Shown here: positions 26,470 to 34,984 of the stretch, piece by piece | Layout of the letters: each line of letters starts with the position of its first letter | Position numbering within the stretch: position 1 is the stretch's first letter | Assembly: GCF_039541115.1 (NCBI RefSeq) | Contig: NZ_BAABFP010000005.1 | Coordinates: forward strand, 480,447 to 544,446 | DNA from: Angustibacter luteus | GTDB lineage: Bacteria > Actinomycetota > Actinomycetes > Actinomycetales > Angustibacteraceae | Length of the DNA stretch: 64,000 nucleotides | Direction of reading: 5' to 3' | Notes under the pieces: generated by a model | Database searches by the model: none | What the model saw: only the letters and a program-made list of their open reading frames with translations | What the model was told of the DNA's origin: nothing | Made by a program: the position numbers and the translations under genes

Positions 26470-27624
26470 TCAGTGCTTGGCGAGGTGGCGACCGATGACC
26501 AGGCGCTGCACCTGGTTGGTGCCCTCCACGATCTGCAGGACCTTCGCCTCGCGGAACCACCGCTCCACCGGGAAGTCCCGGACGTACCCGGCGCCGCCGA
26601 GCACCTGGACGGCGTCCGTGGTCACCTTCATGCAGGTGTCGGTGGCGAACAGCTTGGCCATGGCGGCCTGCACGCTGAACGACTGCCCGGCGTCGCGTCG
26701 ACGGGCCGCCGCCAGGTAGAGCTCGCGGGCCGCGGCCACCTGGGTGGCCATGTCCGCGAGCATGAACGACAGGCCCTGGAAGTCGATGATCCGCTGCCCG
26801 AACTGCTGGCGCTCCTTGGCGTACGCGACCGCGGACTCCAGTGCGGCCTGCGCGATGCCCACCGCGCAGGCGGCGATACCCAGCCGGCCGGAGTCCAGCG
26901 CGGACAGCGCGATCGTGAAGCCCTGCCCCTCCTCGCCGATGCGACGGCCGGAGTCCACGGTGGCGCCGTCCAGCAGGATCTGCGCCGTCTGCGAGGACCG
27001 GTAGCCCATCTTGCGCTCGGGCGGCGCGGCCGACAGCCCCGGGGTGTCGGCGTCCGCCAGCAGGCACGAGATGCCGTGCGGTCCGGTGTCGGCGGTGCGC
27101 ACCATGAGGTTGTAGAAGTCGGCGACCCCGCCGTGGGTGATCCACGCCTTCGTCCCCGTCACGTCGTACGTCGCCCCGTCCGCCGACAGCACCGCGCGGG
27201 TCCGCAGGGCGGCCGCGTCCGACCCGGAGGTCGGCTCGCTCAGGCAGTACGCGCCGAGCTGCTCGCCGGACAGCATCCCCGGCAGCCACCGCTCACGCTG
27301 GGCGTCGGAACCGAACTGCGCCACCGGGTAGCACGACAGCGTGTGCACGCTGGCCCCCAGACCCACCGCACCCCAGGCGGCCGAGAGCTCCTCGAGGACC
27401 TGCAGGTAGACCGTGTACGGCTGGGCCCCCCCGCCGAACTCCTCCGGGTAGGGCAGCGACAGCAGGCCGGCGCGACCGATCTCGGTGAAGACCTCACGTG
27501 GGAACGTGCCCTTGTCCTCGTAGTCGTCCACCTGCGGCACCAACCGCTGACGAGCGATGTCGCGGACGAGCTCCAGCAGGTCGTGCGCCTCGTCGGTGGG
27601 CAGGTCACGCTCGACGGTGGTCAC
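26470..27624 (-). CDS. acyl-CoA dehydrogenase
   Basis: A 384-residue FAD-dependent acyl-CoA dehydrogenase of typical length. Signature blocks are YCLSEPTSGSDAAALRT, TGTKAWITHGG and the C-terminal VQVLGGAGYVRDFPVERWFR...EGTNQVQRLVIGRHL; the glutamate of IVEGTNQ is the position of the catalytic base in short-chain enzymes. Next to kal it may act on butyryl- or crotonyl-CoA from lysine breakdown, but this is inference; beta-oxidation is an alternative. GTG 27624 has CCGGAG upstream. Read from an upstream TAGAAT-like -10 in the gap to 27740. Confidence 0.9.
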   Translation of the reverse strand: MTTVERDLPTDEAHDLLELVRDIARQRLVPQVDDYEDKGTFPREVFTEIGRAGLLSLPYPEEFGGGAQPYTVYLQVLEELSAAWGAVGLGASVHTLSCYPVAQFGSDAQRERWLPGMLSGEQLGAYCLSEPTSGSDAAALRTRAVLSADGATYDVTGTKAWITHGGVADFYNLMVRTADTGPHGISCLLADADTPGLSAAPPERKMGYRSSQTAQILLDGATVDSGRRIGEEGQGFTIALSALDSGRLGIAACAVGIAQAALESAVAYAKERQQFGQRIIDFQGLSFMLADMATQVAAARELYLAAARRRDAGQSFSVQAAMAKLFATDTCMKVTTDAVQVLGGAGYVRDFPVERWFREAKVLQIVEGTNQVQRLVIGRHLAKH

Positions 27625-27739
27625 CAGGTGCTCCGGTTCGGCAGAGATAGTTGGACGTCCGAGTAATTCTAGCGCCTCGTGCCGAACCTCGACGGCGCTC
27701 CCGACCCGGCTGTCCCTGCCGGCTGCCATGCTGGCCCGC

Positions 27740-28687
27740 ATGCCCGATCGCCTCATGCTGCTCGACTCCGCCTCCCTGTACTTCCGTGCGTTCTTCGGCG
27801 TACCCGACTCGGTGAAGGCACCGGACGGGACGCCGGTCAATGCGGTTCGCGGCTTCCTGGACTCGATCGCGATGCTGGTCAACGGCCAGCAGCCCACCCA
27901 TCTCGTGGCCTGCTGGGACGACGACTGGCGGCCGCAGTTCCGGGTCGACGCCATCCCGTCGTACAAGGCGCACCGCGTCGCGGCGCCGCGGCCGAAGGGC
28001 ACGCCCGACGTCGAGGAGACGCCCGACCTGCTCGAGGCCCAGGTGCCGATCATCGTCGACGTCCTGGCCGCGTTCGGCATCGCGCGCGTCGGTCACCCCG
28101 GCTTCGAGGCGGACGACGTGATCGGCACCCTCAGCGAACGCGGCGCCGCAGCGGGCCAGGCGGTGGACGTCGTCACCGGCGACCGCGACCTCTTCCAGCT
28201 CGTCGACGACGCCCGCCAGGTCCGCGTGCTCTACACGGCCAAGGGTGGCGTGCGGAACCTCGACGTCGTCGACGAGGCCCGGCTCTTCGAGAAGTACGGC
28301 ATCCACGGCGGCCGCGCCTACGCCGGCATGGCCGCCCTGCGCGGGGACCCCAGCGACGGCCTGCCTGGCGTCCCGGGCATCGGCGAGAAGACGGCCGCGG
28401 CTCTGCTCGGGCGCGCGGGCGACTACGACGGACTCCTGCGGGCGCTCGCGGACGACGACCAGGACGTCCTCGGCAACAGCCGGACGAAGCTGCTGGCGGC
28501 CCGGGACTACCTCGACGTCGCCGCCCAGGTGGTGGACGTCGTCCGCGACATCCCCATCCCCGAGCTCGACGACACGCTCCCCCGGGAGCCGGCCGACCCC
28601 GCGGCCCTGCTCGACCTGGCCCACCGCTGGGGCCTGTCCAGCAGCGTCGAGCGGGTGCTGCACTCCCTCGGCTGGACCGGGGAGTGA
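27740..28687 (+). CDS. 5'-3' exonuclease (PolI N-terminal/FEN-like)
   Basis: A 315-residue flap-type nuclease like the N-terminal domain of DNA polymerase I. Metal-binding acids are visible in LMLLDSASLY, CWDDDWRP, FEADDVIG and TGDRDLFQLVDD, and the helical arch is followed by an H3TH-type DNA-binding helix-hairpin (LPGVPGIGEKTAAALL). Stand-alone copies are common in actinobacteria besides PolA. ATG 27740 is preferred: CATGCT lies 7 nt upstream and the family starts close to LMLLDSAS. ATG 27728 in the same frame is possible. The methyltransferase gene overlaps its stop. Confidence 0.9.
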   Translation: MPDRLMLLDSASLYFRAFFGVPDSVKAPDGTPVNAVRGFLDSIAMLVNGQQPTHLVACWDDDWRPQFRVDAIPSYKAHRVAAPRPKGTPDVEETPDLLEAQVPIIVDVLAAFGIARVGHPGFEADDVIGTLSERGAAAGQAVDVVTGDRDLFQLVDDARQVRVLYTAKGGVRNLDVVDEARLFEKYGIHGGRAYAGMAALRGDPSDGLPGVPGIGEKTAAALLGRAGDYDGLLRALADDDQDVLGNSRTKLLAARDYLDVAAQVVDVVRDIPIPELDDTLPREPADPAALLDLAHRWGLSSSVERVLHSLGWTGE

Positions 28688-29361
28688 GCGACGTGGCCCG
28701 CGACTGGGACCTGCGCGGCGACGAGCTCGCGACCGCCGCGATCGCCGCCGGCGAGCCCACGGCCTGGTTCGACCAGCTCTACGCCGAGGGCGAGCAGGGC
28801 GCGGTCTCCATGCCGTGGAATCGGGACGCGCCCTACCCGCTGCTGCGCGAGTGGGCCGACGCCGGCGAGCTCGTCGGGCAGGGCCGCACCGCCATCGTGG
28901 TGGGCTGCGGGCTCGGCGCGGACGCGGAGTACCTCGCGCGGCTCGGGTACGTCACCACGGCGTTCGACATCGCCCCCACTGCGGTACGCCTCGCGGCCGA
29001 GCGGAATCCCGGCAGCGCCGTGGACTACCGCGTCGCCGACCTGCTGGACCTGCCGCCGCAGTGGGACGGCGCGTTCGACCTCGTCGTCGAGATCTTCACG
29101 GTGCAGGCGTTGCCGGATCCGCCGCGGTCCGCGGCCATCCGGGCCATCAGCGCTCTGCTGGCGCCCGGCGGCACCCTGCTCGCCGTCGCCTTCCGACCTA
29201 CCGAGGGGGCCGACCCGGCGGACGGCCCTCCGTTCTCGCTCACCCGGGACGTCATGGAGCAGTTCGCCGTGGACGACGTCCGCGTGCAGCGCGTCGAGGA
29301 GCTCGGCGACCGGTGGCGGATCGAGTACCGGCGCGCCGGGTCGGCTGGGTCAGGCAGCTAG
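28684..29361 (+). CDS. class I SAM-dependent methyltransferase
   Basis: A 225-residue methyltransferase with the SAM loop AIVVGCGLGADAEYLA near residues 76-91 and acidic FDIAPTAVRLA after strand 2. It resembles thiopurine/TehB-like small-molecule methyltransferases: WFDQLYAEGEQGAVSMPW near the N-terminus is a typical lid. The substrate is unknown. GTG 28684 overlaps the exonuclease stop (GTGA). The 3' end overlaps the convergent helicase gene by 4 bp. Confidence 0.82.
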   Translation: MSDVARDWDLRGDELATAAIAAGEPTAWFDQLYAEGEQGAVSMPWNRDAPYPLLREWADAGELVGQGRTAIVVGCGLGADAEYLARLGYVTTAFDIAPTAVRLAAERNPGSAVDYRVADLLDLPPQWDGAFDLVVEIFTVQALPDPPRSAAIRAISALLAPGGTLLAVAFRPTEGADPADGPPFSLTRDVMEQFAVDDVRVQRVEELGDRWRIEYRRAGSAGSGS

Positions 29362-32108
29362 CCCGGGATGGAGTGGGCGACCACGCCGCGCAGGACGCCG
29401 TCCACCGCCTGCCGGGCAGCCTTGCGCGTCCCGGGGTCGTCGCTGGCGCCGAGCAGCTGACCGAGCAGGTCGACGAGCTGCTTGCACCGCCGCACGAAGT
29501 CGCCCGCGGCCAGGTCACCGTCGCGCAGGACCGCATCGAGGCTTTGCCCCCGGGCCCACCGGAGCATCGCCGGCGCCAGACCCGGGTCGGGCTGGCGCAT
29601 CGTGGACAGGCGGTGCTCGCGCTCGATCGCGTCCAGCCGCGTCCACTCCCGCCAGGTGGCGTCGAGCGCGTCGCCGACGGCACCCGGAGGCGGCTGGGGC
29701 AGGCGCGCGTCGTCGCGCCGGGCCTCGTACACCAGAGCCGACAGCACCGCGGCCAGACCCGGCCCGTCCAGTCCACGCCACGCACCACTACGCAGGCACT
29801 CCGCAACCAGCAGGTCGTGCTCGCTGTACAGCCGGCGCAGGCGCTCGCCGTCCGGCGTGACCTGCGCGTGCTCGTCCAGGTAGCCGAGCTCGGACAGCAC
29901 GCCGCAGACCCGGTCGAACGTGCGCGCGACCGAGCTGGTCCGCCCGTCGATCCGCTTGAGCAGCCCGTCCGTCTCCTTGCGCAGCCGCGCCCACCGCTCG
30001 CCCCAGCGGGCGTGGTCCTCGCGCTCCGGGCACTGGTGGCAGGGGTGCGCGCGCATCGCTCGCCGCAGCTCGACCAGGCGCTCGTCCTCGCCGGGGGCAC
30101 CGTCGGCCGCCCCGCGCTTGCGGCTGCGTGGTGGGTCGTGCGGGACGGCGGTGCGCAGGGTCGAGGCCAGGTCCCGCCGCGACTGCGGGCTGCGGGCGTT
30201 GAACCCCTTCGGCAGCCGCACCGACGTCACCTGCTCGACGGGTGCCGTGAGCTCGGCGAGCGTCAGCCGGCGCACCTGCCGGTCCTGCCCGAGCACGTAG
30301 GGCTTGGGACCGTCCAGGCCCGGCGAACGGTCCGGCTCGACCACCACGACGTAGCCGGCGCGACGCCCGCCGGGGACGCGCAGGACGTCCCCGGTGCGGA
30401 CCGTCTCGAGGCTCTGCGCGGTCGCCGCACGCTGGCCGCTCTGCCGGGTCCGGGACAGCTCGGCCTCGCGGTCCTTGATCGCCCGCCGCAGACCGGCGTA
30501 CTCGGCGAAGTCCCCGAGGTGGCAGGTCATCGACGCGGCGTAGCCGTCCAGCGCCTCCTCGTGGGTGCGCACCTGACGAGCCAGGCCGACCACCGCCCGG
30601 TCCGCCTGGAACTGCGCGAACGAGGTCTCCAGGACCTCGCGCGCCCGCTGCTGACCGACCTGCGCGACCAGGTTCACGGCCATGTTGTACGTCGGGCTGA
30701 AGCTGGACCGGAGCGGGTACGTGCGGGTCGAGGCCAGACCCGCGACCGAGCGAGGGTCGAGGTTCGGGTGCCACAGGACGACCGCGTGCCCCTCGACGTC
30801 GATGCCTCGCCGCCCCGCCCGTCCGGTCAGCTGGGTGAACTCCCCCGGCGTGATGTCGGCGTGCGTCTCACCGTTCCACTTGACCAGCTTCTCCAGCACG
30901 ACGGTCCGCGCCGGCATGTTGATCCCCAGCGCCAGCGTCTCGGTGGCGAACACGCAGCGCACGAGCCCGGCCGCGAACAGCTGCTCCACGACCTCCTTGA
31001 ACGAGGGCAGCAGGCCGGCGTGGTGGGCGGCGACGCCGCGGGTCAGCCCGTCCAGCCACGCCCAGTACCCCAGCACGTCGAGGTCGGCGGGCGGGATGTC
31101 CGCGGTGTGCTCCTCGGCGAAGTCCCGGATCCGGTCCGCCTCGTCGGGAGTGGTGAGCCGGATCCCCGCGTCCAGGCACTGCTTCACCGCCGCGTCGCAC
31201 CCGGCGCGGCTGAAGATGAACGTGATGGCCGGCAGCAGCCCGGCCCGCTCGAGCTGGGTGACGACGTCCGAGCGGCGCGGCACCCCGTGCCGGCCGATGT
31301 GGTGCCGCGGCTGGTGCCGCTGGGCCGACTTGCCGCGGCCACCGCGCCCGGCGGGTGCGTTGCGCTCGTAGCGCTCCTCGTTGCGTGCCAGCTGCAGGAG
31401 GTCCGGGTTCACCCGGGTCGACTCCCCGCCGTCCACGAACAGGTCGTGCATGCGGTTGCCTACCAGCACGTGCTGGTACAGCGGGACCGGCCGGTGCTCC
31501 TCGACCACGACCTCGGTGTCGCCCCGCACGGTGTCCAGCCACGCGCCGAACTCCTCGGCGTTGCTGACCGTGGCTGACAGCGACACGAGTCGGACGTCGT
31601 CCGGCAGGTGGATGATCACCTCCTCCCAGACCGCGCCACGGAACCGGTCGGCGAGGTAGTGCACCTCGTCCATCACCACGAAACCCAGCCCGGCCAGCGT
31701 CGGGGAGCCCGCGTAGAGCATGTTGCGCAGCACCTCGGTCGTCATCACGACGACGTCCGCCTCGCCGTTGACGGTCGTGTCGCCGGTCAGCAGGCCGACC
31801 CGGTCACTACCGTGCACCGCCACCAGCTCGGCGTACTTCTGGTTCGAGAGCGCCTTGATGGGCGTGGTGTAGAACGCCTTGCGACCGGCGGCCAGGGCCA
31901 GGTGGACGGCGAACTCACCGACGATGGTCTTGCCCGCGCCGGTCGGGGCGGCGACCAGCACCCCACGGCCGGCCTCCAGCGCGCGGCAGGAGCGGAGCTG
32001 GAAGTCGTCCAGCTCGAAGCCGACGCGTTCGCGGAACCGGCCGAGCTCGCTGCGGTCGTCGGCCTGGCGCAGCCGGGCAGCCGCGTACTGCTCCGCGGGG
32101 GTGGGCAC
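29358..32108 (-). CDS. Ski2-like DEAD/DEAH-box RNA helicase (HelY type)
   Basis: A 916-residue SF2 helicase. Motif I is APTGAGKT near residues 54-61, motif II is DEVH (VMDEVHYLADRF), motif III SATVSN, motif VI QLTGRAGRRG. The C-terminal half has the DSHCT-type helical region of Ski2/Mtr4 proteins. An Arg/His-rich insertion (near residues 256-285) follows the first RecA domain. Such enzymes unwind RNA, probably for decay. GTG 32108 has TAGCCT 6 nt upstream, inside the end of the preceding gene. In mycobacteria helY is near tatC/tatA and the pafBC genes, as here. Confidence 0.93.
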   Translation of the reverse strand: MPTPAEQYAAARLRQADDRSELGRFRERVGFELDDFQLRSCRALEAGRGVLVAAPTGAGKTIVGEFAVHLALAAGRKAFYTTPIKALSNQKYAELVAVHGSDRVGLLTGDTTVNGEADVVVMTTEVLRNMLYAGSPTLAGLGFVVMDEVHYLADRFRGAVWEEVIIHLPDDVRLVSLSATVSNAEEFGAWLDTVRGDTEVVVEEHRPVPLYQHVLVGNRMHDLFVDGGESTRVNPDLLQLARNEERYERNAPAGRGGRGKSAQRHQPRHHIGRHGVPRRSDVVTQLERAGLLPAITFIFSRAGCDAAVKQCLDAGIRLTTPDEADRIRDFAEEHTADIPPADLDVLGYWAWLDGLTRGVAAHHAGLLPSFKEVVEQLFAAGLVRCVFATETLALGINMPARTVVLEKLVKWNGETHADITPGEFTQLTGRAGRRGIDVEGHAVVLWHPNLDPRSVAGLASTRTYPLRSSFSPTYNMAVNLVAQVGQQRAREVLETSFAQFQADRAVVGLARQVRTHEEALDGYAASMTCHLGDFAEYAGLRRAIKDREAELSRTRQSGQRAATAQSLETVRTGDVLRVPGGRRAGYVVVVEPDRSPGLDGPKPYVLGQDRQVRRLTLAELTAPVEQVTSVRLPKGFNARSPQSRRDLASTLRTAVPHDPPRSRKRGAADGAPGEDERLVELRRAMRAHPCHQCPEREDHARWGERWARLRKETDGLLKRIDGRTSSVARTFDRVCGVLSELGYLDEHAQVTPDGERLRRLYSEHDLLVAECLRSGAWRGLDGPGLAAVLSALVYEARRDDARLPQPPPGAVGDALDATWREWTRLDAIEREHRLSTMRQPDPGLAPAMLRWARGQSLDAVLRDGDLAAGDFVRRCKQLVDLLGQLLGASDDPGTRKAARQAVDGVLRGVVAHSIPG

Positions 32109-32112
32109 GCGA

Positions 32113-33054
32113 TCAGGCTACGACCGACGGGACCAGCACGCCCAGGCTGCGGGGCACGACCTCGAGCTCCATGGGCAGCGGGCCGAAGCGCTCGCCGTCC
32201 GCGTAGGCGACGATCCCGTCGGTGTTGAGGCGCACCCGCCGGGCCCGCTTGATGGTCACCGCCGGGTGCGAGGTGTGCGTCCCCTTGAACACCTTCGGGA
32301 AGACCTTCAGCAGCTCCAGCACCGAGATCGGTCCGACGACGAGCACGTCGAGCAGCCCGTCGTCGTAGTCGGCGTCCGGGGTGATGTGCATGCCGCCCCC
32401 GTAGCTGGGGCCGTTGCCGAGCGCGACCAGCATCGCCTCGGTGTTCCACAGCTCGCCGTCCAGCTCGATCTCGTACTTCAGTGGCTTGAACAGCGGCAGC
32501 TCGCGGGCGATGGCCAGGTTGTAGCGCATCTTGCCCCGCGGCCAGGCCCAGCCGTTCGCGCGCTCGTTGACGACGGCGTCGAACCCACCGCAGAGCACCC
32601 CGGCGAACCACTGCGGGCCGTCCCCCGGGCCGAGCTGGCCCGCGGCGTCCACCCGGCGGGCCGCGTCGATGCGACGCACGTGGGCGCCCGTGATCGTCTG
32701 CACCGCGGCGGGGATGTCGTGCACCGGCAGCCCCAGCGAGCCGGCGATGTCGTTCCCGGTGCCGGCAGCGACGATGCCGAGCGGGGTGTCGGTGCCCGCA
32801 CAGGCGTTGACGCCGAGGTTCACCATGCCGTCACCGCCGACGACGACGAGGGCGTCGATACCCGAGGCGACCGCGCTGGCGGCCCGGTCGGCAGCCTCGG
32901 CGGCCGACTCGCTCGTCACGTCCAAGACCTCGATGCCGGCTGCCAGGAGCAGCTCACCGGTGCGCACGCCGAGGGCGCGAGCACGGCCCTTGCCGGCCGT
33001 CGGGTTGACGGCGATCGCAACCCGCCGCTGGCCGACGGGAGTCGGCGCGGTCAC
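32113..33054 (-). CDS. diacylglycerol kinase catalytic-domain protein (DagK/YegS-like)
   Basis: A 313-residue lipid kinase. ATP-binding motif VVGGDGMVNLG near residues 68-78, GTGNDIAGSLGLP near 96-108 and metal-binding acids in a C-terminal DADYDDGLLDV. It phosphorylates diacylglycerol or a similar lipid with ATP. GTG 33054 overlaps the tatC stop (GTGA). The tatA-tatC-dagK-helY order is a run of coupled genes on the minus strand. Specificity for diacylglycerol versus sphingosine-like lipids cannot be decided. Confidence 0.9.
   Translation of the reverse strand: MTAPTPVGQRRVAIAVNPTAGKGRARALGVRTGELLLAAGIEVLDVTSESAAEAADRAASAVASGIDALVVVGGDGMVNLGVNACAGTDTPLGIVAAGTGNDIAGSLGLPVHDIPAAVQTITGAHVRRIDAARRVDAAGQLGPGDGPQWFAGVLCGGFDAVVNERANGWAWPRGKMRYNLAIARELPLFKPLKYEIELDGELWNTEAMLVALGNGPSYGGGMHITPDADYDDGLLDVLVVGPISVLELLKVFPKVFKGTHTSHPAVTIKRARRVRLNTDGIVAYADGERFGPLPMELEVVPRSLGVLVPSVVA
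32115..32120 (-). promoter_or_regulatory. -10 element TAGCCT, leaderless promoter of the helicase gene
   Basis: On the minus strand TAGCCT, then GATCGC, then GTG 32108. The hexamer overlaps the last codons of the diacylglycerol-kinase-like gene. Confidence 0.5.
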
Positions 33055-33857
33055 AGGCTGCTGGCCTCGTCGTCGGGGATGGACTCGTAGTCGGGCTCGT
33101 CCTGGTTGCGGGCGCGGCGACGGTCCAGGAGCAGGCAGATGGCGATGGCGATGCCGAACAGCAGGCACATGGAGCCGGCCAGGATGCACATCGAGGTCGC
33201 TTCGGGGGTGGGCGTCGCGATGGCCGCGAACAGGAAGCAGGTGAACACGGTGATCCGCCAGTGCCGGAGCAGGGTGCGGCCCTTGAGCAGACCCACCATG
33301 TTGAGGGCGACCAGCACCACCGGGACGACGAACGCGATGCCGAAGGCGAGCACGATGCGGATGACGAACGCGAAGTACACGTTGGCCGTGATGAAGTTCG
33401 ACCCGCCCTCCGGGACGAACGAGTTCAGGAACTCCATGGCCTTGGGCAGCACCCACCAGGCCAGCGTGCCGCCCGCCAGGAACAACGGCAGCGCGGCCGC
33501 GACGAACCCGATCGAGTACCGCCGCTCCTTGCGGGTCAGGCCCGGGGTGATGAACGCCCACAGCTGGTAGAGCCAGACCGGGGAGGCCAGGATGAGCCCG
33601 ATGATGATGCTGATCTGCACGCGCTGGTTGAAGGCCGACAGCGGGTCGGCGAAGTTGATCGTCGTCGGGACGCCGTTGGCCTCCTGGCTGGCGACGATGG
33701 GGCGCAGCAGCGCCTCGTAGAACCAGTCGGACAGGAACCAGCCCGCGATGCCGCAGACCACCACCGCGATCGCGCACTTGAAGAGCCGGGAACGCAGTTC
33801 GCGCAGGTGCTCGCGAAGCGCCATCCGGCCTTCGGGATCACGGCCGCGGCGGTTCAC
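33051..33857 (-). CDS. tatC: twin-arginine translocase subunit TatC
   Basis: A 268-residue protein with six membrane helices. Conserved TatC features are the N-terminal MALREHLRELRSRLF with the signal-peptide-binding glutamate and the LYQLWAFITPGLTRKERR loop. The acidic tail (DEPDYESIPDDEASSL) is a common actinobacterial ending. TatC recognises twin-arginine signal peptides of folded proteins. GTG 33857 begins about 30 bp after the tatA stop. A tatB was not seen in the window. Confidence 0.96.
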   Translation of the reverse strand: MNRRGRDPEGRMALREHLRELRSRLFKCAIAVVVCGIAGWFLSDWFYEALLRPIVASQEANGVPTTINFADPLSAFNQRVQISIIIGLILASPVWLYQLWAFITPGLTRKERRYSIGFVAAALPLFLAGGTLAWWVLPKAMEFLNSFVPEGGSNFITANVYFAFVIRIVLAFGIAFVVPVVLVALNMVGLLKGRTLLRHWRITVFTCFLFAAIATPTPEATSMCILAGSMCLLFGIAIAICLLLDRRRARNQDEPDYESIPDDEASSL

Positions 33858-33887
33858 CGGACTCTCGGTCGTAGTCAGCGGTGGTGC

Positions 33888-34154
33888 CTAGGCGCTGGAG
33901 TCGCGCTGCTCACCCGTGCGGACGTCCGCGGGCGGGGTCGCACGGGGAGGGGCAGGCGGCTCGACGATGCGCCCCTCGACGGGCGAGGTGGGCTTGGCCG
34001 GGGTGTCGTCGTCGTGCATCTGCTTGACCTCGGACTTGAAGATCCGCATGGACCGACCGAGCCCACGCGCCGCGTCCGGGAGGCGCTTGCCACCGAACAG
34101 GATGAGGACGACGACCAGCAGCACGATGAGGTGCCACGGCTCGAGAGCGCGCAT
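33888..34154 (-). CDS. tatA: twin-arginine translocase subunit TatA
   Basis: An 88-residue protein: short N-terminus, one membrane helix ([13 protein letters not shown]), hinge [23 protein letters not shown] forming the amphipathic helix (split here by description), and a proline-rich acidic tail. The N-terminal EPWH is typical of TatA. It oligomerises to form the Tat pore. ATG 34154 has AAGGGAT upstream. It is directly followed by tatC. Confidence 0.96.
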   Translation of the reverse strand: MRALEPWHLIVLLVVVLILFGGKRLPDAARGLGRSMRIFKSEVKQMHDDDTPAKPTSPVEGRIVEPPAPPRATPPADVRTGEQRDSSA

Positions 34155-34195
34155 GGGTATCCCTTCAGAGAACTCAGTGGGTCCACTCTACGTCT

Positions 34196-34453
34196 TCAAC
34201 GGCGAACGCGACCCTGACTGCCCGATCCGTTACGTGGCGCGTCGGGCGTGGCGTTCGGATCGACCAGGACAGACGGGTCGGGACGGTACGGCTCGGACAC
34301 CGGCTCCAGCGCCCGGCTGACCAGGTCGCTGCTCTCGCCCAGCTGGCGCCCGAGGGCGATGCCGCGCTTGATCACGGACTTCCAGACGAGCAGGCCGAGC
34401 ACTGCGGCGGCTCCGAGGAGCAGCAACGCCCAGATCAGGATCCACCACCACAC
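34196..34453 (-). CDS. small membrane protein, function unknown
   Basis: An 85-residue protein starting with one long hydrophobic helix (WWWILIWALLLLGAAAVLGL) and a hydrophilic tail of about 55 residues rich in Arg, Ser and Pro. It belongs to the group of short proteins found between the PafBC genes and tatA in actinobacteria. No function is known. The start is the GTG preceding three tryptophan codons. Confidence 0.65.
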   Translation of the reverse strand: MWWWILIWALLLLGAAAVLGLLVWKSVIKRGIALGRQLGESSDLVSRALEPVSEPYRPDPSVLVDPNATPDAPRNGSGSQGRVRR

Positions 34454-34509
34454 GCCGTCACCCTAAGGGGTCACGAGTGGGCGGTCCGCGATCGGGTTCC
34501 GGTCCGGAG

Positions 34510-34860
34510 TCAGCGACGCGCGACGCGGGGGCCCGGACGCAGCGCGGTCAGCGCCGCCACCGGGTCGTTGGCCCGCTCGAGCCACAGCGCGAAGTCCAGG
34601 ACGTCGTCGTACCCGATCGGAGCACCTTCGTGCTCCTCCATGGCCTCGGCCGGGACGGTCCAGCGCTCCACCTTGACGCCGCCGGTGCGCAGCAGGCTGA
34701 CGACCTCGCTGCCGGCCGGCTTGCGGACCTCGTCGCTGCACTGGTCGCAGGTGAAGGAGTAGTACGACCAGTCGGCGACGGTGCACACCACGAGTCGGAC
34801 CTGGGCGGCCGTGAGCTCCACGTCGCCACAGCTGGGGCAGGACGCCTTGATCGTCGCCAT
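34510..34860 (-). CDS. conserved zinc-finger-type small protein
   Basis: A 116-residue protein with two CxxC pairs, CPSCGD (residues 7-12) and CDQCSDE (residues 39-45), likely to bind zinc, followed by a helical C-terminal half (DDVLDFALWLERANDPVAAL). ATG 34860 has GGAGG upstream. I recall similar short proteins in this position in other actinobacteria but not a function. A longer frame from upstream lacks a good start. Confidence 0.7.
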   Translation of the reverse strand: MATIKASCPSCGDVELTAAQVRLVVCTVADWSYYSFTCDQCSDEVRKPAGSEVVSLLRTGGVKVERWTVPAEAMEEHEGAPIGYDDVLDFALWLERANDPVAALTALRPGPRVARR

Positions 34861-34886
34861 CTCGTCCGCCTCCTTCACAGGGAGAG

Positions 34887-34939
34887 CGGGATGCCCAGCA
34901 TCCCGACCGGTGGTGTCGCTCAGGAGCCCCCGTTGGGGC
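34887..34939 (-). other. intergenic hairpins between pafC and the zinc-finger gene
   Basis: The 124-bp gap holds CGGGATGC-CCA-GCATCCCG (34887-34905, 8-bp stem) and GCCCC-N4-GGGGC (34926-34939). On the minus strand they follow pafC, so either may end its transcript. Neither has a T-run. Confidence 0.35.
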
Positions 34940-34984
34940 CCCGTCGCGCCTACAACCACTGGATCGGCACCGTGCTGGCCGAAC

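Noticed and set aside
21578-27289. A very long open frame on the minus strand covering several lysine genes
   Set aside because: It has no family matches outside its C-terminal amidohydrolase part. The rest is a high-GC shadow of kdd, kamA, Lrp and acyl-CoA dehydrogenase genes in other frames.
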